From positions 1 through 64,000 of the forward strand of contig CAINGK010000162.1 in the NCBI GenBank assembly GCA_903848465.1: a stretch of DNA of 64,000 nt, in the 5' to 3' direction. Source of the stretch: an uncultured Verrucomicrobiota bacterium (lineage in GTDB: Bacteria; Verrucomicrobiota; Verrucomicrobiia; Verrucomicrobiales; Verrucomicrobiaceae). The notes under the pieces are model-generated. The model saw only the letters and a program-made list of their open reading frames with translations. It made no database searches and was not told the origin of the DNA. Of this stretch, positions 1 to 8,196 are shown in pieces (position 1 is the first letter of the stretch; each line of letters opens with the position of its first letter). Made by a program: the position numbers and the translations under genes.

Positions 1-104
1 CCCTCCTGCGCCTCGTCTCCGCCCTGCTCTGCGAGCAAAGCGATGAGTGGAGCACCGGCAAAATTTACCTCAACATGAACTCCGCTGAACCATCCCAAAC
101 CTGA
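1..104 (+). CDS. IS256-family (mutator-type) transposase, C-terminal end, cut by window edge
   Basis: The frame starting at base 3 reads LLRLVSALLCEQSDEWSTG, then KIYLN, and stops at 102-104. A leucine-rich helix followed by an acidic stretch, a Trp and a short Tyr-containing tail is how IS256-type transposases usually end. Only about 33 residues are visible, with no catalytic DDE residues, so whether the element is complete must be read from the sequence to the left. It lies 350 bp from tRNA-Val and next to an integrase remnant, which fits a region that repeatedly receives mobile DNA. Confidence 0.6.
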   Translation, partial: LLRLVSALLCEQSDEWSTGKIYLNMNSAEPSQT

Positions 105-149
105 TCGCCACTTTTACAGAATAAAATTTGCGCCGCCCGGCCGCGTCTT

Positions 150-367
150 TCGACGCGAAAGAGCTTAATGGTGCCTTCGTCGAGGTTGATGTGTTCATAC
201 TTCAACCCGGAAGCTTCCGCCTGCCCATGAATTCCAGCACATCTACGGATGAGCTTGCCAGAGCGCCTCACCACCGCATAGTAAGTGCCGCTGCTACGGT
301 AGCGAAACAAGCATGGTGCCACCCGAATCCGTTCTCCTTTTTGATCTCTTTTCTCCGCTGCCATCAT
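150..367 (-). pseudogene. Decayed tyrosine recombinase (phage-type integrase) remnant
   Basis: Read leftwards from about 367, the frame gives MAAEKRDQKGERIRVAP and then LFRYRSSGTYYAVVRRSGK and LIRR. This is the N-terminal beta-strand/arm signature of verrucomicrobial site-specific integrases (Tyr-Arg, a Ser-Gly turn, TYYA, GK, RR). The usual 'RSL-T-D' continuation is missing. The frame instead jumps to GLKYEHINLDEGTIKL, which resembles the 'W-DIDL-GTI' strand of the integrase catalytic core. The core-binding domain and the R-H-R-Y catalytic residues are absent, so I read this as an internally deleted, inactive gene. The N-terminal match is fairly convincing; the second segment is less certain. 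Confidence 0.5.
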
Positions 368-455
368 GCGGTGGAGATTACGAGTATGCAAAAGCAGTAT
401 CACGGGATTTGACAGCGCCAATTTTCGCCATACACACATCAGGATCAAACACACC

Positions 456-530
456 GCGTGGATAGCTCAGTGGTAGAGCGGCTCGTTTACACCGAGTTGG
501 TCGGGGGTTCGAATCCCTCTCCGCGCACCA
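456..530 (+). tRNA. tRNA-Val (anticodon UAC)
   Basis: A full cloverleaf can be drawn. The acceptor stem GCGTGGA (456-462) pairs with TCCGCGC (520-526). The D arm is GCTC/GAGC with an AGTGGTA loop. The anticodon stem GCTCG/CGAGT encloses loop TTTACAC, giving anticodon TAC. The T arm is GGGGG-TTCGAAT-CCCTC. Discriminator A527 and CCA (528-530) are encoded. UAC decodes GUA/GUG valine codons. An integrase remnant lies about 90 bp upstream, so this gene may have served as an integration site. Confidence 0.95.
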
Positions 531-752
531 TCTCCCGCCTCAACGAGGCCAAACGGAAGAAATCGCATCTCACCGAATGATCACCACCGGGCAAAACATG
601 CCTGCTCCCCTCAGAATCCATTCCATTGCTCCACATTCCTTTGCCGAAACAAAAACCGTCCAAACGTCCTCATCCTTCTCACTTCATCTGAGCCTTCCGG
701 CGTGTCACCTCAGCGCTTCCCCTCACACCGGCCCATTCGACATTCGGCATTC
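531..752. other. Intergenic region without a recognised gene
   Basis: The first 47 bases after the tRNA can be read in frame as ISRLNEAKRKKSHLTE followed by a stop at 577-579. This is a Lys/Arg-rich tail that could be the end of a lost gene, but it has no start and no recognisable family. The rest (about 580-752) carries only a short open frame with ordinary composition. I see no promoter, RNA gene or conserved motif here. Confidence 0.4.
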
Positions 753-915
753 AATGTCGTTAAGTTAAGCAGAATCGACCGCCAAGGTGGGTTTTTCACA
801 ACGCGAATGAGCACGAATAGCCGCGAATTTTTCACGAATTTTCAGAGTTCAGGATTCCTCTGAATTCGCGGTCATTCGTGGCCATTCGCGTTTAAAATCC
901 TAACTTAACGATATT
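753..915. repeat. Nested-palindrome, MITE-like element
   Basis: Two nested inverted repeats surround one centre. The outer arms are 753-767 (AATGTCGTTAAGTTA) and 901-915 (TAACTTAACGATATT), which match at 14 of 15 positions when one is reverse-complemented. The inner arms are 802-829 and 863-890, 28 nt each and matching at about 24 of 28, built of CGCGAAT/CACGAAT-type words. The element is 163 bp with no open frame, ends just short of the stop of the neighbouring minus-strand gene, and could fold on RNA transcribed from either side. A short non-autonomous transposable element or a large intergenic repeat are both possible. Confidence 0.6.
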
Positions 916-921
916 GATTCG

Positions 922-3900
922 TCATTCCCTCCCCACCCGCATCCACTTCCGCGCTTCCATCCCGCTCGCCAGTTCCTTCACCCGCACTTCCCAGGTGCCC
1001 GGATCTTCATTCGGCGCGAGGTCCAGGCTGATTTCAAGGATGCCGTTCTCCGCCGCATAAAACCCGCTGCCTTCCGCCGCTTTCCCGCTCGCGTCACGAA
1101 TGTCCACGCGCACCGGAATCACCGCCTTGGTCGGTGCCTCTTGAGTGGTGTTGATGCTAACGGCCACCTTGACCTTGTTCCCCACCACCGCGTTCTCCGG
1201 CACCTCCAGCTTCAAACCCAGCAGCGGCTTCGGCAACACCATGAAGATGCGGCCATCGCACGGCCCCAGATCAACCGGCCAGCTCATCACACCGTCTTCG
1301 CCACGCTTCGGCACAATGAACTGCGTGCCCGTCAGCTCATACACATTCGCCGATTCCACCTTCAAACTCACCACCCCGCTCGCTGGCAGCCCGTTCTCCA
1401 TCACCAGCCCATGCTGCCCCACGTAGCTGCCGAACTCGCGTTTGTCGTTCACCACAAACACATAGGTCGCATCGCCAAACTTCCGCGTGCGCACAATGAT
1501 CTCAGGATTGTCGCACAGCGCTTTCTGCGGCAGCGCGAAGCCACCCACGGCCTTCGCCATTTCCAGCACCTTCGCCTTGTCCTCATCCGCCTTCTTCACC
1601 CGCTTGAAGCTCGACAGGATGAAATCGGCCTTCAGCGCCGGACACAGAAACTCATCCGCCACGATCTTGCCACCCTTCTTCTGCCAGTCCTGAAGGCGCG
1701 TCACCACCGACTTCGTCAGCACATCGCAATACGGCATGATGAGCACCTTGCGACCACTCAGCCCATTCTTGAGCAGCGTCTCTTCATACAAAATGTCCGT
1801 CTGCACATGCGCATGCTGCAACGCCAGCCACACATCCGCCGCCCAGTCCGTGTTGTTGCCGTAGCTGCCGCGATGCGCGAACATCTGCGACGTGAAACTC
1901 TCCAGAAACGCCACCTCACTCCGCTCATCAGGAATCGCCATCAGCGCCGGCCCCAGCGGCTCAATCACATCATGCAGCAATTGCTTGAGCACCGGTGCCG
2001 TGTTGGAATTCGTGAAGCGATAACCACCCGGGCTGTCCGTCGCCACGAGCGACTGCCAGCCATGATACATGATGCCTTGAATCGGCCGCGAGATCTTCGT
2101 CCACAGCGCCTCCTTCAAATGCATCGGCGCAATCGTAATGTAAGCAGCCTCAGGATCATGGTCCTGCCACGCCACCCCCTCACCCGGTGCCTTGCTCCCA
2201 ATCGGTGCTGTTTGTGAGCGATACCAGATCAACTGCGTCATCTTCATCACCCGCTGGTTCTTGCCCGTGGCCGTACTCATCGCAAAGAGCTGATCTGCAC
2301 ACATCCCAATCTTCAGCGGGTCAGGATAAGTGTAGGTCCAGTGCGAGATCACATCCACACCACCGCCCGCACCACCGATGCTCGGCTGCCGCACCGCCGG
2401 ATCAAAGAACGTCCACACCTTGCTGCTCTTCACACCCTTGTGCAGCGCCGTATGCAACCCATTCCAACCATCACCCACCGTCCAGAACCAGCGCAAGTAT
2501 TTCAAAATCGGATGATCGTCCGCGATCACTCGATCCGCCGGAAAGTCCTTCAGCTTCGTCCAGTCCACACCCCACTTCGCCGACACCTCCGCAGGAATGT
2601 CCGCCTTCGCAAACTTCTGGTACGCCTCCACATCCGCCCCATTGAAACTCACCTGGCTGTTGTCCCGCACCTCCGAATCAATCAACGCCGTGGTGAACGC
2701 AGGATGATCTCCATAAGCCTTCGTCACACTCATGCCCACCACTTGAAAAAAGGAAGCAAAGTCCGGCAGCGACGCACAGATGTCCGGTCGCGCATAAGCC
2801 TTCCCGTCACGACCCACTCGCAGGTTCTTCTCCTCCTTCTCCAACGCGGCAGCCGGAGACAGGCTGGCGATAACTTCAAGCCCATTGGCCAACGCCTGAT
2901 CAAGCATCGCCCGGTTCTTCGCGATCACTTCCGGCTTAGCCGGAGGAACGATCTTCTTCTGCTTCCACATCTCGCCATAGTCCGCACCCAAGCCAATGAA
3001 ATGCGTGAAGCCAATGTCCTTCACTTGGGCGATGTCATCGCCACTCGCCCCCCACATGATCACAGGCATGCGTTCCGGCACGCGCGGTACCATTTTCAGC
3101 ATGGCGGATTGCTCCGTCGCATAATCACCCGACTCAAACCGCACTCGCAATTCATAATCACCCGTTTTGAGCGCCGTATTTAAGATGTATTTGGCCGTGA
3201 AACTCTTCCCCATTGCCAAATCCGACACAAGAAACTCCTCCGTCTTGCCACCCAGACTCACCTTGAGCCGTGCCGCCTTCAGCGTCTCGCGCTGCAAATT
3301 CGTGCAAATGATCTCCACCGGCTTCGCCGTCTCCATCCGCCGCCACACACTGCGCCCAGCCACGATTTGCATCGAAACACGTTCAAAATTCAAAACGCCC
3401 TCACAGATTCGCACCTCATCAATCAACCCCGGAAACCCGCCATAATTGCTGCCCAGTCGGTCCCCAATGCTAAGCGGTTTAGCACCCTGCGTCACCGTGC
3501 CATATCCTGCCAGATTCGCACCGCTTGCCGCCACCCCGTTGCGATAAAACTTCCCCTCTCCCGCACCATCATACGTAAAAGCCACATGCTGCCACACGTC
3601 CGTCTCAAGCTTGAACGGCAGCGAATAAATCGCCTTCGATTGCTCTCCAAATCCTAACGTTACCCACATTCGCCTCAATCCGCCTTTATCTGCATCGCCA
3701 ATCTGCCACTGGTAGTCCGTGTGATCGACATACTTCTTGTCCAGCAAGAAGCACCGCAGCCTCGGTTCAAACGCCACCTTCGGCTTGATCCACATCTCCA
3801 ACGTGAACGCCCCTTTGACCGGCTTCACCGCCACCACCGCCGCATGCCGTTTGTCCTCAACCGGAAATCCCGGGAACGACTCCAAAGCCCCGCCAAATTT

Positions 3901-4095
3901 CCCCTTCGGATTCAACACCGCGCCATGCAGTGCCACATCCTGCGACTCCCCATCAAACTTCCAATACCCCAGTACATGCGGTCCGCTGGCGTCTTCTTTG
4001 ACATAACCCGTCTCCCACGTTTCCTGCAACGCAGCCTGGGAGGCCCAGGGTAAACAGAGAACAACTAGAAGAATACAGCGAACAGGTTGAAACAT
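922..4095 (-). CDS. Exported LamG-domain protein with glycoside-hydrolase-like barrel
   Basis: A 1057-residue protein with an N-terminal signal peptide (basic start, hydrophobic ILLVVLCLPW, Ala-rich cleavage region). Residues about 40-245 are a concanavalin-like LamG domain: GYWKFDGE opening, then FTLEMWIKPK and WQHVAFTYDGAG, then GLIDEVRI. Residues about 340-640 look like a TIM-barrel glycosidase (VIMWGASGDD, GFTHFIGLG). Residues about 700-870 resemble the Rossmann-like trimerisation region of GH42 beta-galactosidases (LSGRKVLIMPYCDVLT, WQKKGGKIVADE). A beta-sandwich tail follows. I infer a secreted carbohydrate-active enzyme; substrate and catalytic Glu pair cannot be fixed by eye. It stands alone, 53 bp downstream of the rsmH stop on the same strand. 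Confidence 0.65.
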   Translation of the reverse strand: MFQPVRCILLVVLCLPWASQAALQETWETGYVKEDASGPHVLGYWKFDGESQDVALHGAVLNPKGKFGGALESFPGFPVEDKRHAAVVAVKPVKGAFTLEMWIKPKVAFEPRLRCFLLDKKYVDHTDYQWQIGDADKGGLRRMWVTLGFGEQSKAIYSLPFKLETDVWQHVAFTYDGAGEGKFYRNGVAASGANLAGYGTVTQGAKPLSIGDRLGSNYGGFPGLIDEVRICEGVLNFERVSMQIVAGRSVWRRMETAKPVEIICTNLQRETLKAARLKVSLGGKTEEFLVSDLAMGKSFTAKYILNTALKTGDYELRVRFESGDYATEQSAMLKMVPRVPERMPVIMWGASGDDIAQVKDIGFTHFIGLGADYGEMWKQKKIVPPAKPEVIAKNRAMLDQALANGLEVIASLSPAAALEKEEKNLRVGRDGKAYARPDICASLPDFASFFQVVGMSVTKAYGDHPAFTTALIDSEVRDNSQVSFNGADVEAYQKFAKADIPAEVSAKWGVDWTKLKDFPADRVIADDHPILKYLRWFWTVGDGWNGLHTALHKGVKSSKVWTFFDPAVRQPSIGGAGGGVDVISHWTYTYPDPLKIGMCADQLFAMSTATGKNQRVMKMTQLIWYRSQTAPIGSKAPGEGVAWQDHDPEAAYITIAPMHLKEALWTKISRPIQGIMYHGWQSLVATDSPGGYRFTNSNTAPVLKQLLHDVIEPLGPALMAIPDERSEVAFLESFTSQMFAHRGSYGNNTDWAADVWLALQHAHVQTDILYEETLLKNGLSGRKVLIMPYCDVLTKSVVTRLQDWQKKGGKIVADEFLCPALKADFILSSFKRVKKADEDKAKVLEMAKAVGGFALPQKALCDNPEIIVRTRKFGDATYVFVVNDKREFGSYVGQHGLVMENGLPASGVVSLKVESANVYELTGTQFIVPKRGEDGVMSWPVDLGPCDGRIFMVLPKPLLGLKLEVPENAVVGNKVKVAVSINTTQEAPTKAVIPVRVDIRDASGKAAEGSGFYAAENGILEISLDLAPNEDPGTWEVRVKELASGMEARKWMRVGRE

Positions 4096-4148
4096 GGCTC
4101 ATTCATACGGTAACCGGCCCCCCGTTCGCACAACGAACGCTGGTCAAT

Positions 4149-5189
4149 TCACGCCTTCACCGCCCATCTCAGCTTCGCCGGAGCCGCGCGTGGGTTGTCG
4201 CGGGTTTCCTGGGATGACGGGCGGATCACCTCGTCGTTGGTGGCGCTGAAAAGGCCGCTGCGCAGCCCTTCGCGGAAGAGATGCTTCACGCGGCGATCTT
4301 CACCGGAATGGAAAGTGAGGATGCATACACGAGCACCAGAGCGCAAACAGGTGGGCAATTGACGCAGGAAAGTGTCGAGGGCGGTGAATTCCTCATTCAC
4401 GGCGATGCGCAGGGCCTGGAAGACACGGCGCACGGTGGCCTCACGATCTTCTTCGTTCACCCGGTGCGGCAGGACGCGGCGCACGGCTTCGGCCAGTGAA
4501 CGGGTGGTGGCGTGATCAGTTTCTGCGAGGGCCTCTGCGAGCAGTTTCGCATGCGGCTCATCAGCATTGTCGCTGAGGATGGCGGTGAATTTTTCAGCAC
4601 TGAGTTTTTGCAGCAGTTCGCGTGCGGATACACCGCGTTGCGGATTCATGCGCATATCGAGCGGGCCGTCGTGCTTGAAACTGAAACCGCGGGCGGGATT
4701 GTCGAATTGCATGGAAGAGCAGCCGAGATCGGCAAGCAGCACGTCCACGCCATCGCTCCAGCCGAGCTCACCAAGAGCACGGGGCAGTCCGGCGAAGTTC
4801 ATGCGTTTTACGACGAGCGACGAATCCTCGCAACCGCTTGCACGCAAGCGCGCCTCGGTGCGCACAATTTCCAAAGGGTCTTGATCTAGTGCGAGCAGGG
4901 TGCCGCTTGGTTGCAGAGCTTTGAGCAAAGCGCCGGCATGTCCACCATAGCCCAGGGTGCAGTCCACGGCACGTTCACCGGGCTGCGGTGCAAGGATTTG
5001 CATGATCTCGTTCAACAAGATCGGCACATGCTGCCCGGCGGGCGTTTTACCTGATGCGCGCACCTTGGCGATGGTCTCGGCATAGAGCTCAGGATTGAGC
5101 TCCTTGTACTTGTCCTCGAAGCGTCGCGGATTTTTGCCAGAATAACGCGGACGGCGGCGATGCGGCGTTGGAACTTCGGCCTCGCTCAC
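4149..5189 (-). CDS. rsmH: 16S rRNA (cytosine1402-N4)-methyltransferase RsmH
   Basis: A SAM-dependent enzyme that N4-methylates C1402 in the decoding centre of 16S rRNA. The 346-residue protein has the family opening HVPILLNEIMQIL near residue 55, the SAM-binding DCTLGYGGHAGALL, the DLGCSSMQFDNPARGFSF block, and the C-terminal ILTFHSGEDRRVK. About 45 basic residues precede the usual start. Its ATG overlaps the stop of the upstream pyrophosphohydrolase gene (ATGA, 5186-5189), so the two are probably translationally coupled. In most bacteria rsmH sits in the dcw division cluster between mraZ and ftsL; here none of those genes is adjacent. Confidence 0.95.
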   Translation of the reverse strand: MSEAEVPTPHRRRPRYSGKNPRRFEDKYKELNPELYAETIAKVRASGKTPAGQHVPILLNEIMQILAPQPGERAVDCTLGYGGHAGALLKALQPSGTLLALDQDPLEIVRTEARLRASGCEDSSLVVKRMNFAGLPRALGELGWSDGVDVLLADLGCSSMQFDNPARGFSFKHDGPLDMRMNPQRGVSARELLQKLSAEKFTAILSDNADEPHAKLLAEALAETDHATTRSLAEAVRRVLPHRVNEEDREATVRRVFQALRIAVNEEFTALDTFLRQLPTCLRSGARVCILTFHSGEDRRVKHLFREGLRSGLFSATNDEVIRPSSQETRDNPRAAPAKLRWAVKA

Positions 5190-5530
5190 AGTTCGTTGTA
5201 TTTGGCGTTGGATCCGCGTGCCTTGGCCACGGGATAGCGCGTTTCATTGCGCTCGACCTTGTCGAGCATCGCCTGACCGAGATCGACGCCGAGATTGTGC
5301 GCGAGTTCAAAGAGCAGGATGCCTACATCGGCCATTTCGTCCTTCAGCTCAGGCAGCTTGTCCTTCACCCGCTGCTCGATCTGCTCCGGCTGCTGCCAGA
5401 CAAAGTGCTGCAGCAGCTCCCCCGCCTCCGCCGTGATGGCGATGGCGAGTTCCTTGGGACTGTGAAACTGCATCCAGTCCCGGGCGTCACGAAACGCACA
5501 GATGCGGGCGGTAATTTGTTCGATGCTCAT
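5186..5530 (-). CDS. MazG-like nucleotide pyrophosphohydrolase (dCTP-pyrophosphatase type)
   Basis: An all-alpha NTP pyrophosphatase of about 114 residues that probably hydrolyses non-canonical or excess dNTPs to the monophosphate plus PPi. The MazG-type metal-binding signature is visible as ITAEAGELLQHF and LKDEMADVGILLFE, supplying the acidic EExxE/ExxD pattern. RS21-C6-like proteins of this length act as dimers or tetramers. I chose the ATG at 5528-5530 (MSIEQITARI); the frame runs 20 codons further up, but those residues are Cys/Arg-rich and unlike the family. Its last codon overlaps the rsmH start by 4 bp. Confidence 0.85.
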   Translation of the reverse strand: MSIEQITARICAFRDARDWMQFHSPKELAIAITAEAGELLQHFVWQQPEQIEQRVKDKLPELKDEMADVGILLFELAHNLGVDLGQAMLDKVERNETRYPVAKARGSNAKYNEL

Positions 5531-5643
5531 GCAGCATGATGCAGGCACGCGCTCGCAGGAGCAACCGGGAAGGCGACAAGATGCGCCCATTCAGCCGCAA
5601 GCCACGCTGAGACAGCTCAGTGCAAATCTAGGATGCTCTCATT

Positions 5644-6057
5644 ATGAAAATCCATGCATCCCTGCTCGCCATCTGCCTTTCAGCCGCCACCATTCGCAAT
5701 GCCGCCGGAGACCCTTCGGTAGATTTTGTGAAACAGATCAAGCCGATCCTCGCTGACCGCTGCGTCGAGTGTCACAACTCGGAAACTCTGCTGGGCGAAC
5801 TCAACCTGCAAACGCGGGCGCTCGCCTTCGGCAAGCGCGTAACCGGGCCGGTGATCGTGCCGAAAAATGCGGAGAAAAGCCTGCTCTATCTCGTGCTGAC
5901 GTTGCCAGCCAAGGACAAGAAAGCCATGCCCGCCACTGGGCACCGTATTCCCAAAGATGAAGTGAATCTCATCCGCCAATGGATCACCGAAGGTGCCAAC
6001 TGGCCGGAAGGCAAGGACGGCGCGATCGCGCCGCAGCATAAGAAGGCGAAGAACTAA
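5644..6057 (+). CDS. Small exported c-type cytochrome, planctomycete type
   Basis: A 137-residue protein with a signal peptide (MKIHASLLAICLSAATI). One haem-attachment site is seen as CVECH near residue 40, preceded by VDFVKQIKPILADR. The layout is that of the Planctomycete cytochrome C domain found in DUF1549 proteins, with a late Met (KKAMPATGHR) as possible axial ligand and an IRQWITEGANW ending. It probably carries electrons in the periplasm, or is a substrate-binding relic of such domains; the redox partner is unknown. It is convergent with the histidine kinase gene, with 3 bp between the two stops. Confidence 0.75.
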   Translation: MKIHASLLAICLSAATIRNAAGDPSVDFVKQIKPILADRCVECHNSETLLGELNLQTRALAFGKRVTGPVIVPKNAEKSLLYLVLTLPAKDKKAMPATGHRIPKDEVNLIRQWITEGANWPEGKDGAIAPQHKKAKN

Positions 6058-6060
6058 TGA

Positions 6061-7431
6061 TCAAACGGCTGGCAGGCCTAGCGTGAAAGTGGTTCCTTGG
6101 CCCGGAATGCTGGTGACCTCAATGGTCCCGCCGTGGGCCTCAATGATGGCCTTCGAGATGGCGAGACCAAGACCGCTATGTCCATCTTTGCTGCTACGAG
6201 AGGAGTCGGCACGATAGAAGCGTTCAAACAAGTGCGGCAGGTGCTGTGGTTCGATGCCGGGGCCGTTGTCGGCTATGCTTAAAAGGGCCAAACCATTGTC
6301 CATTTTTAATGACAAGCGAACCTCGCCTTGGTCATGGTGGTATTGAATCGCGTTGGTCAGAAGATTCGTGAGCACTTGCATGAGGCGCTCGGCATCGGCT
6401 CGCACGGTGACGCTTTGCAACTGATTATGGATCACGATGCCGTGCTGCTCAGCGAGCGGTTGCACGAGTTCGATCACGTCAAGGGCGAGTTCGGCAAGAT
6501 CGATGCACTCGGGATTGTGAAGCTCCTGTCCGGCATCAAGGCGGGCGAGTTGCAGCAGTGACTCGATCAAGGAGCGCATGCGGCGCGCGGCACGCTGGCA
6601 GGCACCAAAGCATTCCCTTTGCTCGTCGGAGAGAGGCGTGGTCGCTAGGCCGTCCTGCGCGTGCATGAGCATGGTGGTGACGGGCGTGCGCAGTTCATGT
6701 GCGGCGTCAGCGGCAAAGCGCGCTTGCTGCGTGAAGGCTGCATCGAGCCGGGAAAAGGTGGAGTTCAGTACGCTGGTGAGTTTGCCCAGTTCATCGTCCG
6801 AAGTGGCGGTGGGGATGCGCTGCGCGAGATCGCCGGTGGCGATTTTTTCCGCCGTCTCGCTGATGTTTGCAATGGGGCGCATGGCGCGCGCGGCCATCCA
6901 CCAGCCGCCGAGCAGGCCGAGCGCCAGCACGCCAGCGCCGGATGCGGTGAGATACCATGCAAGCTGGCGCAGTTCGGCGAGTTCCTGCGCAATCGGGCGG
7001 CCCACGATGAAACAACGGCCCGCGCCGGTGAAGTGAACGGCCTGCCGCATGTCTCCGAAGGTTCTCATATAGGTCGCTTCGCCGGTGCCATCGCGCTCCG
7101 GCCGGTGCAGTTCTACAGGTGGTTTTGCGGAGCTGGCCTGTACGGTGCCATCGACATTCCACACGATGAAATGCGCGCCCCCGGCTGTGATCTGATCGAT
7201 GGTGCTCACTCCAGGTTTGGGCGGCGGACGGTGTGCCGTCTCACTCGCCGGTGTGGGTGGCACGGCGATGCCGAGCTTCGCCACAAGCGCCTGGAGCTCC
7301 AGGTCCACGACACGCAGGCGGTTTGTGGCGGCGAGGCGGTGCGCAGTGATACCGAAGCCGACGATGACGAGCGTGAGCAGTAGGGCGTGCCAGGCCTGAA
7401 TCCGCCAGCGGATGGAGCGCGTGAACATCAT
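6061..7431 (-). CDS. Two-component sensor histidine kinase (CusS/HAMP type)
   Basis: A 456-residue membrane kinase. TM1 (about residues 12-30) leads to a periplasmic sensor region and a second TM around 165-188. A HAMP linker follows (RAMRPIANISETAEKIATG). The dimerisation box contains the phospho-accepting His in FAADAAHELRTPVT. The ATPase domain shows an N box (LTNLLTNAIQYH), G1 (IADNGPGIEPQHL), an F box (LFERFYRADSS) and G2 (GHSGLGLAISKAI). It should autophosphorylate and feed the response regulator immediately upstream; the coding regions overlap by 4 bp (7428-7431). The signal is unknown. CusS-like kinases often sense metals, but no obvious metal-binding cluster is visible in the sensor. 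Confidence 0.9.
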   Translation of the reverse strand: MMFTRSIRWRIQAWHALLLTLVIVGFGITAHRLAATNRLRVVDLELQALVAKLGIAVPPTPASETAHRPPPKPGVSTIDQITAGGAHFIVWNVDGTVQASSAKPPVELHRPERDGTGEATYMRTFGDMRQAVHFTGAGRCFIVGRPIAQELAELRQLAWYLTASGAGVLALGLLGGWWMAARAMRPIANISETAEKIATGDLAQRIPTATSDDELGKLTSVLNSTFSRLDAAFTQQARFAADAAHELRTPVTTMLMHAQDGLATTPLSDEQRECFGACQRAARRMRSLIESLLQLARLDAGQELHNPECIDLAELALDVIELVQPLAEQHGIVIHNQLQSVTVRADAERLMQVLTNLLTNAIQYHHDQGEVRLSLKMDNGLALLSIADNGPGIEPQHLPHLFERFYRADSSRSSKDGHSGLGLAISKAIIEAHGGTIEVTSIPGQGTTFTLGLPAV

Positions 7432-8078
7432 GGGATGCAGTAGCCGTGGCCGCGGCGGGTGGTGATGAGGTCGCGCCCAAATTTGCTGCGCAGATTGTAA
7501 ATGAGCACGTCCATCATGTTGGAGAGCGTCTCGCCGCTGTCGTCATAGAGGTGCTCGTAAAGCGTGGTGCGTGTGACGAGCTGACCGCGATGCAAGGCAA
7601 GATATTCCAGCACGGCGTATTCGCGCGCAGTGAGCGTCACTTTCTCACCCGCGAGCGTGACTACGCGGTTCGTTGTATCAATCCCCACCTCCCCGATGAC
7701 GAGTGTGGGCGTGGGCTTGCCCGCACTCCGGCGAATGAGCGCGCGGATGCGGGCGAGCAGTTCATCCTGCTCAAAGGGCTTCACGAGATAATCATCGGCA
7801 CCGGTGTCAAAGCCGCGCACACGGTCCTTGGTGGCATCGCGTGCGGTGAGCATCAGCACGGGCGTGCTTTTCGTTTCGCGCAGCTTCGCGAGCACCGTCC
7901 AACCGTCGAGACAAGGCAGCATCACGTCGAGCACGACGGCGTCGTAATCAATGTCCAGCGCCTTGAACAAACCGTCCTCGCCGTCCTGCGCGGTGTCCAC
8001 TGAATAGCCCGCACGACGCAAGGTCCGGGCGAGGCCGGAAAGCAGGTCGGAGTCGTCTTCGATGAGGAGCAATCGCAT
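7428..8078 (-). CDS. OmpR/PhoB-family response regulator
   Basis: A 216-residue two-domain regulator. The receiver has acidic residues EDD at 7-9, phospho-acceptor Asp51 in VVLDVMLPCLDGW, and the conserved Lys in LVKPFEQDELLARI. The C-terminal winged helix has LTAREYAVLEYLALHRGQ and SNMMDVLIYNLRSKFG, ending in TRRGHGYCIP. It is the first gene of a two-gene operon with the kinase. It is divergent from the FGE-fold gene at 8197; the 118-bp gap between them holds two sets of 11-bp-phased direct repeats, the site geometry expected for this family. Confidence 0.93.
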   Translation of the reverse strand: MRLLLIEDDSDLLSGLARTLRRAGYSVDTAQDGEDGLFKALDIDYDAVVLDVMLPCLDGWTVLAKLRETKSTPVLMLTARDATKDRVRGFDTGADDYLVKPFEQDELLARIRALIRRSAGKPTPTLVIGEVGIDTTNRVVTLAGEKVTLTAREYAVLEYLALHRGQLVTRTTLYEHLYDDSGETLSNMMDVLIYNLRSKFGRDLITTRRGHGYCIP

Positions 8079-8104
8079 GGGGCAGCATAGGAATGAAGCA
8101 CCAA

Positions 8105-8167
8105 GATGAATAGAAGATGAATTGGGAAATTTGGGAATTTTTTCCCCGAATTCATATTCAGTTCATC
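8105..8167. promoter_or_regulatory. Two 11-bp-phased direct-repeat pairs, candidate response-regulator sites
   Basis: GATGAAT occurs at 8105-8111 and again at 8116-8122, exactly 11 bp apart. On the opposite strand TATGAAT (8150-8156) and GATGAAC (8161-8167) are also 11 bp apart. OmpR/PhoB-type regulators bind tandem half-sites at about one helical turn. The sites lie between the divergent regulator gene and the FGE-fold gene, so one site may serve each promoter. Binding is inferred, not shown. Confidence 0.5.
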
Positions 8168-8196
8168 ATCGCCCATGAGGCTCGGAGTTATACACC

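Noticed and set aside
577..768. 63-codon frame after tRNA-Val
   Set aside because: Ser/His/Pro-rich translation running into the palindromic element; no coding signs.
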